Source of the DNA: Thamnidium elegans
Lineage: Eukaryota; Mucoromycota; Mucoromycetes; Mucorales; Mucoraceae
Reading direction: 5' to 3'
DNA: 64,000 nucleotides
Assembly: GCA_025201345.1 (NCBI GenBank)
Contig: JAIXMG010000001.1
Span: 2,480,001-2,544,000 of the forward strand
The notes beneath the pieces were generated by a model. It searched no databases, had not been told where the DNA came from, and saw nothing but the letters and a program-made list of their open reading frames with translations. The position numbers and the translations under genes are program-made. This document shows, piece by piece, positions 46,417 to 58,210 of this stretch (positions are counted from its first letter, which is position 1; each line of letters starts with the position of its first letter).

Positions 46417-48433
46417 ATAATATATATTTATACCCTTTACCCTTTTTTTTTTCTTACGCATTTTTTTTTTTTTTTTTTTTTTTTTGATGTAAGAAAAAAA
46501 AAGAAAAGAAAAAAGAATAAGGGATCGAGCTGGATTCGTATCATTTGTATTTTTATCTACATATTTTTTTTTTTTTCTCTTGTAAACATAATATTTACCC
46601 TCGCACAATAAAAGAAGCTTTTTTTATTTCATTACACAGCATTATGACTTATTTTTCAATCCCGTCTATACAGATTAATGCACGAGAACAATAAGTATAG
46701 GTATTTTCATATAAATGTATACAAAAATGAGATTGACATGACGAGTGTGTGAAAAAAAAAAGTAGTGTACTATGTATATCGTGATGATTATGTAGATACC
46801 CTCATCATGATTAAACCAACCTATTTATTCTTTTAGCAACGAATTGGTAAGTAAATATCTTTTTTCATGTGGTATGTATACACACATCTTTCAAAAAGAA
46901 AATTTCTAATGATATGGGGTGACGGCGCAAACGGATACTGCGAACAAAAAGGTAATTCGTCACACCGTGTAAATCAACCGTGTACCAAAAGTTCAAAAGG
47001 AAAGAAAAATTACAAGGATCTAATTCAATGAGCAAGACACGTAAAAGCATTCTCAAAGTTCTTGTCTACCTAAAAAAAAATTCTTCGTATTTAAGACGAG
47101 TTGGAGAATACATTGCGATTCTATCGAAACTGAAAAACGAATAAAGAGCAAAAATCTTCTGAGCATACGTTTAATGACGATGAATTACAAGAAATTGAGT
47201 CATTTTGAGAGAAAAAGCTGTCCACTGCAATTGTTTTACGCCAGACCAAGAATATTCTCAAGGTATGTATTGGATTCGATTCGCAGTCTATTCACTTGTA
47301 AGAAAATACCAAAGCCGATAGTTTCCACCGATCCCATGGCAGGCCTATCAGTACTATCATCCCTCGGGAAGCAATGTAGATTTGGTTATCTCGTAGAATG
47401 GTATGTAACTAAGACGGCACTCTAAAAAAAAAAAAAAGATGAAACAAACTGAAGGACTTTCTCAAATGATGACATAGAATAATTAATAAACTCTTTTTGT
47501 TTTATGTACATAAATCCGGTGCGTTAAACCGGTGCACATGTGGTTGTTGTATGTCAATGATACAAGTAAACCCTGGAAATTATGCGCAAATTGGCAATAA
47601 ACGTTACACTTTGTCCGTGAACATGAATATATGTCTGGGCCTGGACCCAAATAATGGAAAAAATTGATAATAAAGTAATTTTAGATCAAAGACACTTATC
47701 AGCTTTTTTTTATATAGTAGATCATCTTTGAACCAAATAGATAGTTACTACTGGTTTACGAAAGGAGAGTACTCTAAATATGTATATAACTGATACTGTT
47801 TTGCACCTTCATCAAACATAATCATGTGCCATAATGACACAAAGCCTTAGATTATTTTAATGATAAGCCGCTTTGTCCCCCTTTTTACATATAATGTTTA
47901 CTCAATAGACTGTAATATTATTTTTGGTTGTGGTGAAACAGGTAGGTACTTGACACCGATTATAAGAAGTAGATGGGGTCATGCGTGTAGAAATAAACGT
48001 ATCAATCGTTGGTGGCACTGACAAGTATCAAACAATACAAAGTTCTTTACTGTCAAAAAGATAAGCAAATGCGGGTTGGTTAGTAGCAAACATTATCTAA
48101 CTCTTAGTCATTGTTTTTGTTACGTTATTTCTTTTTTATCTGTTCTCTTTAGAAGCCACAAGGGCTTCTACGTCATGTGTGAACTATTTTTTTTCTTTGT
48201 ACACCGATAAAGTAAATGACTTTTTTGTTATCCATTGTGTCATGAAAAAAGAAAAAGAAAAAGATGAAACTTGTTGATGGCACAAAATTTGAAAGGTACC
48301 CCCCTCTCTCTTTCTTAGCCCGGCAATACCAAAAATATACTTGACTATTATAATAACAAAATATCTAAATATAGACTAGCAGCACCGAATGATACGTTAC
48401 TGCTCTAGTTTTTATTTACTTTTAAAAGAGTAA
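46417..48433. other. 2-kb gene-free spacer
   Basis: AT-rich. Includes a T tract near 46461-46485. A frame at 47174-47425 (83 residues) has some coding-like composition but no domain or neighbours in frame and is not supported. A small direct repeat (CCGGTGC twice near 47516-47537) is present. Confidence 0.4.
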
Positions 48434-49804
48434 TTATAACCACCATTTGACTTTCTTTTTTTCTACATCTTTAACATGCTTTAACCATTTAGGAAGACAT
48501 GTATCATCATATTGATCATGATCAATACTTTCTTTAGTTGTTCCTACAGGACAATCACATCTACAACCCAATTGACTCTTTTTAGAAGGACAATGTCTAT
48601 ACAAGTCATGTTGATATCCAATATCTTCAAAGTAATGAATTTGATCTGTTGTTAAGAACAAACCAGCAGCTAAAGAATGAACTAAAAGAAAAAGAGTTAG
48701 TATATTTATGAAAAAAAAAAGCTTATTCTATAACACAAACCTGGAGCATCTCCCCATCTTTCATAAAAGAAGTTTCCGGTTTGATCTAAATAATTAAAGA
48801 AATCGCGGTATTGCGGGCTTCTCCATAAATTAAGTGAAGCGATTTCAAAGTTTGACCAAAAGTGACACAAATTGAAACCACCAGTCGCTTGATCTCTAAA
48901 ATAAGGAAATAAAAGTTTACTTGTTTTAGATGAAATATCGATACGTCTTGACTGTGCATAATCTTCAACGTATTTCCAAAGTGTAGGAATAGTATCCGCA
49001 AGTTCGGTTAATGTTACAACAAATCCGTACTGCTTATTATGTTTTTCCATATGAAGAAATGGGTCATAAGTTATGTCACAGAAAAATTTGACACCTGGTT
49101 CAACACGCCAGTACCATTCATATCTAACATACATTTTAGTTATTTTTCTCCTTTCTTTCTTTCTTTCTTTCTCTTACTCGTCTAATAAAGGATGATCAAA
49201 AAAGAACCCGGATTGATATCTACACATATGATGATATGATTCTAATCCAGCATAGAGAACACCACTATCATCCATATCCTTTTGAGATACTCTTGCCTTT
49301 TTTTGATCAACCCAAGATGGATAACTCCATTGACTCTCCGGTATTAATCCAAATTCCATTGTTGCCTTTGGTGCTGCTACCTTCATAGCAGACTTGAACT
49401 CTTCTGTAAATGGTTCTTCGTTTAAAAATACATATGGATAATCGAAATTACGATTAAATTTATCTTGGAAATTAACAAGTGTTTCTGCAATAGCTTCTTG
49501 CTCTCTAAAATATAATATATAAAGATGATGAGATGATGACCACATGTATATATTTTTTTTTCTTCTTCCATTACTTGTTTCTAACAAGAATAACCATGGC
49601 TGCTTTAGCTTTTTTAGTAGGTGGGTTCTTTTCTAAATGCTTTTGTGGAAGACATGCTCTCTCATCATAATCAGTGTAATAAGTAGTGGATTGCATCGAC
49701 TTGTTGACTTGAGGATTGCTAGAGATATAGTATAAAAATGAAAATACCATAATAAATACGATAATCATAACTGGTCTCCTCGACACCTTTAACATGCCCG
49801 GCAT
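48434..49804 (-). CDS. Golgi alpha-1,2-mannosyltransferase, GT15 (KRE2/MNT1/KTR)
   Basis: Phase-checked model of four exons, 49804-49575, 49504-49178, 49123-48741 and 48681-48434, giving 395 residues. A type II signal anchor lies at about 12-29 (VMIIVFIMVFSFLYYISS). The catalytic domain shows the GT15 block motifs AAMVILVRNKE, YPYVFLNEEPF, YEWYWRVEPGVKFFCDI, GGFNLCHFWSNFEI and FYERWGDAPVHSLAAGLF, and ends with a Cys-rich HCPSKKSQLGCRCDCP segment. These enzymes add alpha-1,2-linked mannose to O- and N-linked glycans of secreted and wall proteins. The intron before the last exon has a weak GTTTGT donor. Length is typical of the family. Confidence 0.93.
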
Positions 49805-49873
49805 TTTATCTATTGTTATTTTTTAAAAAAAAAGAGGGAAGTAAATAAATAAAATAAAAACAGTTTTATTACG

Positions 49874-49911
<38 letters not shown>

Positions 49912-50136
49912 AATTATAATTAAACATTATTTTTGGGGGAGATATACGATAGTAGTCAATATAGATTGAACCAGAGAATCTATTAAATAGTTGTGAGCTA
50001 TTTTTTAAAACCTCCCCCCCACTAATTTATATTTACTATAATGTTCTTCTTTCCTAACATATAATCTTATTTTCGTATCACGCTTGACTTATTTAAAAAA
50101 TCCAAATTCTTTTTCTTTTCGTTGAGTTTTTTTTTT
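49805..50136. other. Spacer with a 32-nt A tract
   Basis: Promoter side of the GT15 gene, with an A run at about 49874-49905. No coding features. Confidence 0.45.
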
Positions 50137-50313
50137 TTATGTTTCTGTGGATACTGAATTAGTTTCATTTAAATGAAGATACGTTTTATATTTGGTAGGA
50201 TCAGCAAAAAATTCGATGTCTACATTTTCGAGTCTGTCAATCTGAGATGTGTACTTTTCAGTGTGCTCTACGTAAAAGAACACACAGACTGCTTGGTCTC
50301 TTGTTATGACCAT
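50137..50313 (-). CDS. Possible small protein (58 residues)
   Basis: Short ORF from ATG at 50313, starting MVITRDQAVCVFFYVEHTEK. The composition is balanced and protein-like (mixed acidic, aromatic and aliphatic residues, including DPTKYKTYLHL). Upstream on the same strand is a second open frame (50633-50442) with a good GTAAGT donor and a T-rich acceptor region. I could not join the two in frame, so they may be separate or wrongly modelled. No family recognised. Confidence 0.25.
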   Translation of the reverse strand: MVITRDQAVCVFFYVEHTEKYTSQIDRLENVDIEFFADPTKYKTYLHLNETNSVSTET

Positions 50314-50441
50314 TTTTAGAATTAGCGAAAAGGAGGGGGATTACTTTTCACGTAACTTTGTAAAACGCTAAAAAAAAAAAAAAAAAAAAAAAAAGCAGAA
50401 TAAAAATATCGATTAAAAGATGAACAATAGAAAAAAAATAC

Positions 50442-50633
50442 TTACTGGTATACATAATAAAAATAAACCACTCTGATGGAATACGTAAATAGGTTGATAA
50501 AATAAGAGTTACTTTTATCCATTCGGTAGTATGGCTTTCTTGTAGGGCAAACGGCAGACGAAACCAAGTTGATCAAAATGGGAAGTTTAAGCCTGACTAC
50601 GTTGCATACGTAAAGACTCGAAGTGCCCATCAT
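50442..50633 (-). CDS. Possible short exon upstream of the small ORF
   Basis: 63-residue open frame, MMGTSSLYVCNVVRLKLPIL and on, ending at VYFYYVYQ followed by GTAAGT (50441 downward). The next AG, after a T-type tract read on the minus strand, would add only RFTKLREK before a stop. It faces the UBX-LRR gene across about 200 bp. Evidence for coding is weak. Confidence 0.2.
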   Translation of the reverse strand: MMGTSSLYVCNVVRLKLPILINLVSSAVCPTRKPYYRMDKSNSYFINLFTYSIRVVYFYYVYQ

Positions 50634-50831
50634 GATCTTATCGTTGCTGAAGTAAACCCTCCACTGGGCAAAATAAGCCTAATCTTGCATTAAGCGACAC
50701 ACAATTGGGTAACTGTGACTTTACAAAGTCAGTTGATCGCCACAAAGAACTACATTTTACACGTCATCTGCATGAATAAAATTTATCCTCGTCATTTTTT
50801 TTAAATCTATTATTTTTATCTTTCTTAAACT

Positions 50832-51860
50832 ATGACTATTGTTAACGACAATAACCTGGCTTACTTATTAAGTTTAGGGTTTGAACTTGATTTATGTAAG
50901 CAAGCACTTACACTAAATTCTACACTTGAAAATGCAACAGAATGGTAAAACACACAAAGAAGAAACCCCCCCCCCCTCATTTACTCATACTCTGTATACT
51001 AGGATCTTGGACCCAACTCACCCACCCATATTAAGTCTTTCTCCTACTTTTGAACTACCTAATAGTTCTGTTAGTAATACAGATAGATCTACACCCTATG
51101 CTTCAGCAAGTCAACCAAGTTCTTTTTCCACGCGTCCCGTAAAATAATGATAATATTCTGTTACTCCTAAACTTGAAATATTAATAGTTTTTTTTTCTTT
51201 TTTTTTGGGATGTAGGATGCTTTAAAGGAAGCACAAGAAATTAAACTAGCACAAAAGAAAAAGTTTGAAAATATTTCCAATGAGTTGAAAAGGGATAAAA
51301 TGATGGAAAAAGAGGCTAAACAGAGAGCATTAGTAGATATCAAAGAAGATAGAGAAAAGAGAAAATTAAAAGCACAACCTTCTTCCGCCTCAAAATGTTC
51401 ATCCTCTGCTAATTTAACGGAGAGAGAACGAATTCAATTACATTTAAAAGAAGAAAAAAAGCTGGATCAAGAACAGAGGAGACGGATCTTGGCTAATATT
51501 AGAAATGATCAAAAAGATAGAAAATCAAGAGTTTCAGTTTCGTCTTCTGTTGGTAATACTGTATCTTCTTCTCCACAACCTAAAGACAAAGGCCAAGATG
51601 CTATTATACAGGTAAATCTTATTTGTTTATTTAAATGCAACGTAATTAATATATATGTATATATATTTTTCGTACAGCTTAAATTAACAAATGGATCTAC
51701 TGTACGACAGAAGTTTTCTGCATCATCAAAAGTTATTGAGTTAATCGAGTTTGCCCTGACAAAAGAACGTACAGTTGATAATTCCGTTACCCTTGAAAAT
51801 TTATCACTTTGCTGTGTAAGCTAAAAAAAATTATATATACCATTTAAATCATTTATCTTA

Positions 51861-51900
<40 letters not shown>

Positions 51901-52335
51901 GGTATACCCAAGAAAAAATTTTACCGTTAATAATGGTGCAATGGATATGCAAGAGGCCGGCTTTTTACCAAATGTTTCCTTAAATGTTTTGGTGGCTTTA
52001 CCAGTACCTGCCGTACAAGATCATTCAGATGTATCTTCTATGGATCAAGATGACTCGGAATATTCAGAGGAATCAGATGAGTTGGAGGATACAATGGTAA
52101 GTAACAAAACAAAAAAACAAAAAAACAAAAAAAGAGCTCGAGAAGTAAATTATAAATGCTCATTTGTGTGTGCGTGCCTAGGATTCCGAGCATTTACGGA
52201 GATCACAGTTACTCAGTCGCCTACAAAGAGCGGGACCACCGTTACTCAGTCGCCGACAAAGAGCGGTAGGAGCCACAACCAGTGGCGGACATCAACTGTC
52301 GGATCCCTCACCCGTTATTGAACGTAAGTTGACTT

Positions 52336-52369
<34 letters not shown>

Positions 52370-52718
52370 TACATATAAAAAAATATAGCGCAGGATATTA
52401 TCATGCAAGAAACCGAAGCGGCAAAATCAAATAGAAGATCAAGTACGTTATCAGCTGCAGAGCAACGAAATCATAATGCGCCAGTATCAATTGCGCCAGA
52501 AAATACCCGAGTTGCTAAACGACGACGAGACCCAAAGACATTAAAAAAATTATGTACGACGGCAGTAGCGGTTTTGCTTACACAGCACACTGTTAGCGCC
52601 AATCGTTATTTGAAAAAAATAGTGTATGTGTCTACCGATGTAGCGGAACATTTATTATCGTATTTAGTTACATGTGGTGAATTAAATGTTTCTACATTAA
52701 GAAAATTGGCAGATCACT

Positions 52719-52755
<37 letters not shown>

Positions 52756-54513
52756 CTCGCTTTTAATTTAATCTAATTTTTTATAATAGTTATTTGCAAC
52801 ATGTTATACTTGATTCATATGATTATTGTACAGACTCGTTAATCGAAGATTTAACAAAATCAAACTCTTCCATTTCAATTATAAAACTCAGTCTTCGAGG
52901 ATGCGATGTGATTACAGATGGCGCTATTCGGTCTTTAGAAGGGTTAAAGAATTTAACCTATTTAGACTTGAATAATTGTAAGGTTACGGATAAAGGATTA
53001 AAATATATTGAGAGTAAGTGTAATTTATATATATACATGTATAATTTATTAATCGTATTATATATAGAATTGCAACATCTTCTTTATTTAAATCTATCAA
53101 AGACAAAAATTACAAATGTAGGCATATTATCCATGGTAACAAATGCCAAATTTAAACCTGAATTGCAAGTATTATTATTGGATGGATGTACACGTGTGGA
53201 TTCTAGTGGTATTCTTATCCCTATTGTGAATGGTAAATTTATTTATTTCTTTAAAAAAAATATATATACGTCTATTAACCAAATATAGCATTTATAAATC
53301 TATTACAATTATCGCTTGGTTATACAACATTCAGTAAACCATTAGAGCAAAAGCTAACAAATAAAAATATCAGATTAGAACAACTGGATGTAAATCACAC
53401 ACTTATCAACGACCAAGACTTGATTGGATTCATTTGCCAGTTCAAAAGTCTCGTGGAATTGAAATTAGGCGGTTGCGAGGCATTAACCACGAGGAGTTTA
53501 TCCTTTTTACCAAGAGGTAAAATCATTTCTGTTTTAGTCGTGTAACAGTTACCTAAACATTTTTTTTTTAAAAAAATGAATAAATAATAGAATTATGTAG
53601 ACTCAAGTATATACAATTCCCTGATCGCGAACATGATTTAAATGATATATTATCAAGATATAAAGGTTAGAAAAGAAAACTTAAAGGGACTATATAAAAA
53701 TGATTAACTTTTATTATAATAGATTTACCTATTGAACATTTGGATTTGGCGGGATTTTTAAATATAACAGATGAAGGAGCTAAATATATTGCTGGTATGA
53801 AACATTTACGCTATCTTAGTTTAGACGGCACCAAAGTAACGGATGAAGGAATTATGCTGTTTGAAAGTATATACAATGACATATCCCCTCCTCTCCCCTC
53901 TTTTCTATATTTATATATTTCTATCTAGATTTAACCGAACTTGAAAAGCTTTATTTGGACCGTACTTTATTAACAGATGTTGCAATTGAAAAGTTAAAAG
54001 GTAAAGTAAAAATATTCGTCGAGAAAAAAAAAAAAAAAAAAGTATTCATTAGTAGGATCTTCAAAATTATAGGACTTTCTAAATTAGAGACATTATCATT
54101 ATGTCGTACCGAAGTGAGTAACGTTGGATTGTGTTTTTTGGGCGATTTCGAGCAAATTAGCTTTGCTAGAAATTTGAGAACGTTGAACCTCGCACAATGT
54201 ATTCATGTAACTGATAAAGGCGTTCGTGGATTAGATGGTAAAAATAAATAAAAAAGCTAAATAAAACCTGGGCTAAAAAAAAGAAAATTACTTTTAGGTA
54301 TGCAAAATCTCACTAACCTTAATCTGGATCATACAGGCGTGAGCAAATCATGTTTGAAATACTTGAAAGGTACTTAATATATTTTTTTTTTACTTTTTTT
54401 AAAACAAAATACTAACGCCAAAAGAAAAAAAAAAAAAAGACTTGAAGAATTTAAATTTAGTAAGATTGCAGGGTATAGAAAAAGAAGAGGATGATACAAT
54501 GGATTACGAATAA
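50832..54513 (+). CDS. UBA-like/UBX-domain protein fused to leucine-rich repeats
   Basis: Multi-exon gene (about 16 exons). It starts MTIVNDNNLAYLLSLGFELD and continues through an intron to ENATEWILDP, resembling a UBA domain. Then follows a charged coiled coil (KEAKQRALVDIKEDREKRK, ERERIQLHLKEEKK), as in UBXN1/SAKS1-type proteins. A UBX-like beta-grasp comes next: LKLTNGSTVRQKFSASSKVI ... VYPRKNFTVN ... EAGFLPNVSLNVL. After an acidic linker the reading continues in frame (DSEHLRRSQLL ... VIEPQDIIMQE) into a C-terminal half of about ten LRRs of the Amn1/F-box type (LTYLDLNNCKVTDKGLKYIE, LRYLSLDGTKVTDEGIMLFE). UBX proteins recruit the AAA ATPase Cdc48/p97. I found no stop or promoter-like gap between halves. 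Several introns contain about 30 A residues. Confidence 0.75.
52206..52270 (+). repeat. Imperfect tandem duplication inside the UBX-LRR gene
   Basis: A unit of about 33 bp (CAGTTACTCAGTCGCCTACA and following) is repeated once as CCGTTACTCAGTCGCCGACA. It codes for two copies of LLSR-x-QRA in the linker between the UBX and LRR parts. Confidence 0.7.
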
Positions 54514-54694
54514 AGTATCTTTGCACAAAAAGAATTTACTTAATTAGTGTGACTGAAAAGGTAGATCTCTTTTGTGTACCTATAATAAATTATAATAAAA
54601 AGCTATACCTTTCTTTTTTCTTTTTTTTTTATTTAATAATATTTTTTTTTTTTTTTTTTTTTTTTTGGGGAAGAAAAAAAAAAAAAGTATAGTC

Positions 54695-56686
54695 ATGTCA
54701 GAGTACTTTTTTAAAATATTTGGCACAGTTACGATAGTGCAAGAGGTATCTCGACCAACATCGCCGACATTAATGAATGATGAACCATTACCCACACCCA
54801 TTATAGACATTACCAAACCAATATCTATAGTTCGAAAATCGAGTAAACGAAAACACGGTAGAAAAAATTCGTTTTATGCATTAAAGCAATTTCGAAAATT
54901 CAATAAATTAAAGCAACTGCAACAGTATACCCCTCCTTCTTCATTTATTCAAATTTACAGTAAATCAAAATCTCAAAAATTACTTTGTCTTTGGCCTCTA
55001 CCTACAATTACACGTTACACCATCCTACTATCTCTCATCATCTCTACACTCACTTTTCTCGGTTTATTTGATTTTACTTGCTCTTCCCCTTCGTATGTCA
55101 TTCACCATTTAGATATCACAAATTTACTCGTTTCGCCCTTTTTATTTTTTCCTTCGATCCCCAGTATATTTATCTTTTGCTGGAATGTACTGATCTTGGG
55201 TTTGTTTGAAGAATCTTTAACTCATATGCTTGGTGGAACAAGAAGGTTTATTATTGTGCTAGCCTATATTATATTTTCGGTTTGTACCATTAGGCAGTGT
55301 ATCGGTTATATCTTTTCCAAAAGTACTGGCTGGGCTGTACCTTCTTTATTCTTTAGTGATTCATTACATGAGTGCAGTCAAGGTAACTTAAATGTTTTTT
55401 TTTAATAAATATATATACATATATATATATTGACCCCCAAATAAATAGGTCTTGCTCCTTTCTTGTTTGCTCTTGTCGTCATTCAATCTCTCAATATCCA
55501 AGATAAATATATTTTAATGTACGGCAGCAAGAACAGTAAATTCACCATCAGAAAAGTAACACTTCAAATCATCATGTGCCTTGTTAATTATACCGTAAAG
55601 AACATTTTATGGTGGTCCTTGACGGGACTTTTAACTGGATTTATTGCCATGATTATTATTCAAACATGGTTAGCAAAAGATAAACATTGGGCATCGGAAG
55701 AAATTGAGGACGAAGAGGATGAAGATGATTTACCGGTCGAAATAACAATGGGTCGCTATCGTCCTTTACCTCTTTGGAGAACTTTACACGTTGCGATCAA
55801 AAAGGGATTATTGGTGGTATGTGCCATCTTACCTGTTCTGTTGATTTGTAATGGACATTACACCAAGGAAAGACTGATCGATCCTATCAGCTTAAATCAA
55901 TTATCGTATGATAGATATCTCTTTACCTTTGTTATCATGACAGCTCCCCGCAGAGGCAATCCACCCTTTCTCTCGCGTACATTAGACTCATACATCAAAA
56001 ACTGGCCTGAAAATCCCGAACCTGGATCTCTGTATGATCGTATCCAGACCATAGTCTATACTCATTTTACTACGCACGTAGAGTATGACAGGGCTCAAAG
56101 ATTTTTTCAAACTTCGGCACGAGGTCAGCGTTACCTTAAATGGATGCGTGAAGAAGGCGACACCTTGGATCAACGTAGTCATGTCTCAAAGGCTCTCAGT
56201 TTAGCAGCGGATAAATTTCAGTCTACTTACATTGCACTTGTTGAAGACGACTTTCCTGTATGTGGGACCAAAGAGTGGCGCAAGATCGAGAGTGTAATTT
56301 ATGCTGCTAATATCGAATCGCCCAATCATTGTGGCGTATTTGTGGGTACAGGAGGAAGTGGATTGTTTTTAAAACCCAAGATTGCTAAATTGGCTTCTGG
56401 ATTGTTATTAAAATACCCAAACTTACCTCCCGATATCATCATTCAGCAGTGTTTGCTGGGTAATTTGAACGAGTGCAGAGAATGCACTCAAACTTTAGTC
56501 ACGAGTAAAACTTTGCTCATGTATCATATTGGTTATAATACTTCCACTAGTGAAGATAGATCCTATAAGAAAAATGAATTTCAATGTGGTTGGCGTCACC
56601 CTTTTGTAAGTTACTTTTTTTATTGTTGTGTGTAATTGTACTCATTTTTATTTTAGAATGGTGACCCCAATGTTATCACTTTATAA
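54695..56686 (+). CDS. Rhomboid-like membrane domain fused to a PGAP4/GnT-IV-like glycosyltransferase
   Basis: Phase-checked model of three exons, 54695-55382, 55449-56605 and 56657-56686, giving 624 residues. After a basic head, about residues 112-330 form several membrane helices with rhomboid-fold signs: WNVLILGLFEESLTHMLGG-RRF recalls the N...E...G-S-x-RF L1 region, and GWAVPSLFFSDS sits where rhomboids carry GASG. Catalytic Ser/His are not evident, so it looks like a pseudoprotease. An acidic loop (EEIEDEEDEDD) and another membrane helix follow. The C-terminal ~270 residues match PGAP4/GnT-IV-type GT-A enzymes: FVIMTAPRRGNPPFLSRTL, YIALVEDDFPVC with an EDD metal motif, and FVGTGGSGLFLKP. 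Exon 2 runs from the rhomboid-like part through the transferase part without a break. An acceptor such as a GPI or N-glycan is plausible but inferred. Confidence 0.75.
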
Positions 56687-57835
56687 TAGACATACAAACT
56701 TACTGCTACTACTACTTAATATGTAATACTATAATACCACACTACTTATTTTTTGCAACTTTCCTTTTTTTTTTTTTCCGCTCCTCTCATGTACAATATA
56801 TATAATACTTAATAAAAACTAATAAAATGCGATATGTCACTTACTGGTATATCGATAATCATAATCTATTTTTGTTTTTCATGAGCATGAGGTAAAAAAG
56901 GTATTGTAGTTATTAAAACTAGTAATACTATATTGAAATAATCAAGGTTGGATTGATCTATATTTTTTGAGAGTTTTTATAAATATTTAGTCGGTAGTTA
57001 TTGCTGAGGGCATTGCTATGTTTCACTACCTTCTTTCTTTTATGGTTCGTATAGACGTTTAGGGTATTGAATATTTATATGTACAAAATTAAAACAGCCT
57101 TGGGGGTACGACATCCAACTATTTTTTTTTTAAAAAAAAATTGTTTCAGGGTTAGAAAAACTTTATATAAATGTATGCGATGCGAAAAAAAGAAAAAACA
57201 AACTAGTGTTTTTTATACATACAAATTCACATGATTACTCCAAACAAACGTAAATTAATTAATATAAACAAATGATTATTTAGCGTTTATTTACAAATAT
57301 AGGACAGTAAACATATCCTGACGTATTCAGAATTTCAAATGTACATAAATTTCGATTAAATTATGTTATTTAAAGAACAATAAAGTTTTTTTTTTTTTCG
57401 ATAAGTGAAGGGCGAAGCACTCCTAAGTTACAACGCATCCCAGTTCATTAAACCAGAAACAGTAAATATAAGTGAACACCGATATTTTTAAACTTTAGTT
57501 TGGAGTGTGTAAACTTAAAGTATGATTGTTTTAAATATTCAAAAGGGTATCATACAGGAGGTTGATCTGTTTAATTAATTATCTTTTTGATTTCGTTAGC
57601 TCTTATTTTTAAAAAGAAAGAATATTTTCGTTTTAGGTGCGTCTGGACAAAACCTTAAAGTCCTCACACCTTTATTTTGTCATTTCTTTTACAGTGAGTC
57701 CACCGTCCATATTCACGTTCTGATTTTATTTAAACTAGGTTGTGTATCCTTTACTCAAGTTGTACCCATCCCTAATGCAAGTTCTTGGTTGAAATGAGCA
57801 ATAATAAATAAATGAAAACTTCCAGTTTACTAACT
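56687..57835. other. 1.1-kb gene-free spacer
   Basis: AT-rich. No supported ORF or RNA. Short T runs near 56767, 57121 and 57387. Confidence 0.45.
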
Positions 57836-58210
57836 TTATCCTTTTTTTTTTTTTTTTTTTTTTTTTGCTTTGGTGTGGCGCGCCCTAAGACTGTTGGCGT
57901 TTTTATACTTCCAATTACACTTCTGTCTTGCTTCTAATAAACAGAGCTCCCAACTCATTGCCTTATCTTTTTCAGCTCTATCTTGTATGAACTTCTTGAT
58001 AACCTCCATTCTTTCTTCATAGTTAGACGTTATTGCTTGTTGCTGGTCATCGTTAACATAGCCTTCCTTACTCGATCCACCAGACTTTGTTTTCTGATAT
58101 TTACGACCTTCCGTATTCTCATCATCCTCAACGTCATCCTCCGCACTAAGCGCATCAGATTTTCTTTTTTGTTTCCTTGTTATATTCAGCGTGTGGTAAA
58201 AACCACACAT
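57836..58210 (-). CDS. Hypothetical Lys-rich ORF, possibly a mobile-element remnant
   Basis: 124-residue frame from ATG at 58210. The centre is acidic and hydrophilic; the C-terminal part (EERMEVIKKFIQDRAEKDKA, then SWELCLLEARQKCNWKYKN) looks like a short helical DNA-binding-type segment, and the end is a Lys run coded by an A tract. It lies 800 bp from a transposase remnant, and a perfect inverted repeat spans its first codons. I do not recognise it; it could be a piece of a mobile element or a small gene. Confidence 0.35.
   Translation of the reverse strand: MCGFYHTLNITRKQKRKSDALSAEDDVEDDENTEGRKYQKTKSGGSSKEGYVNDDQQQAITSNYEERMEVIKKFIQDRAEKDKAMSWELCLLEARQKCNWKYKNANSLRARHTKAKKKKKKKKG
58191..58208. 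repeat. Inverted repeat, 7-bp arms
   Basis: GTGTGGT (58191-58197) and ACCACAC (58202-58208) are separated by four A residues. Confidence 0.85.

Noticed and set aside
47174..47425. 83-residue frame in the 46.4-48.4 kb spacer
   Set aside because: Composition is passable but there is no domain, no splice continuation and no conserved-looking motif.
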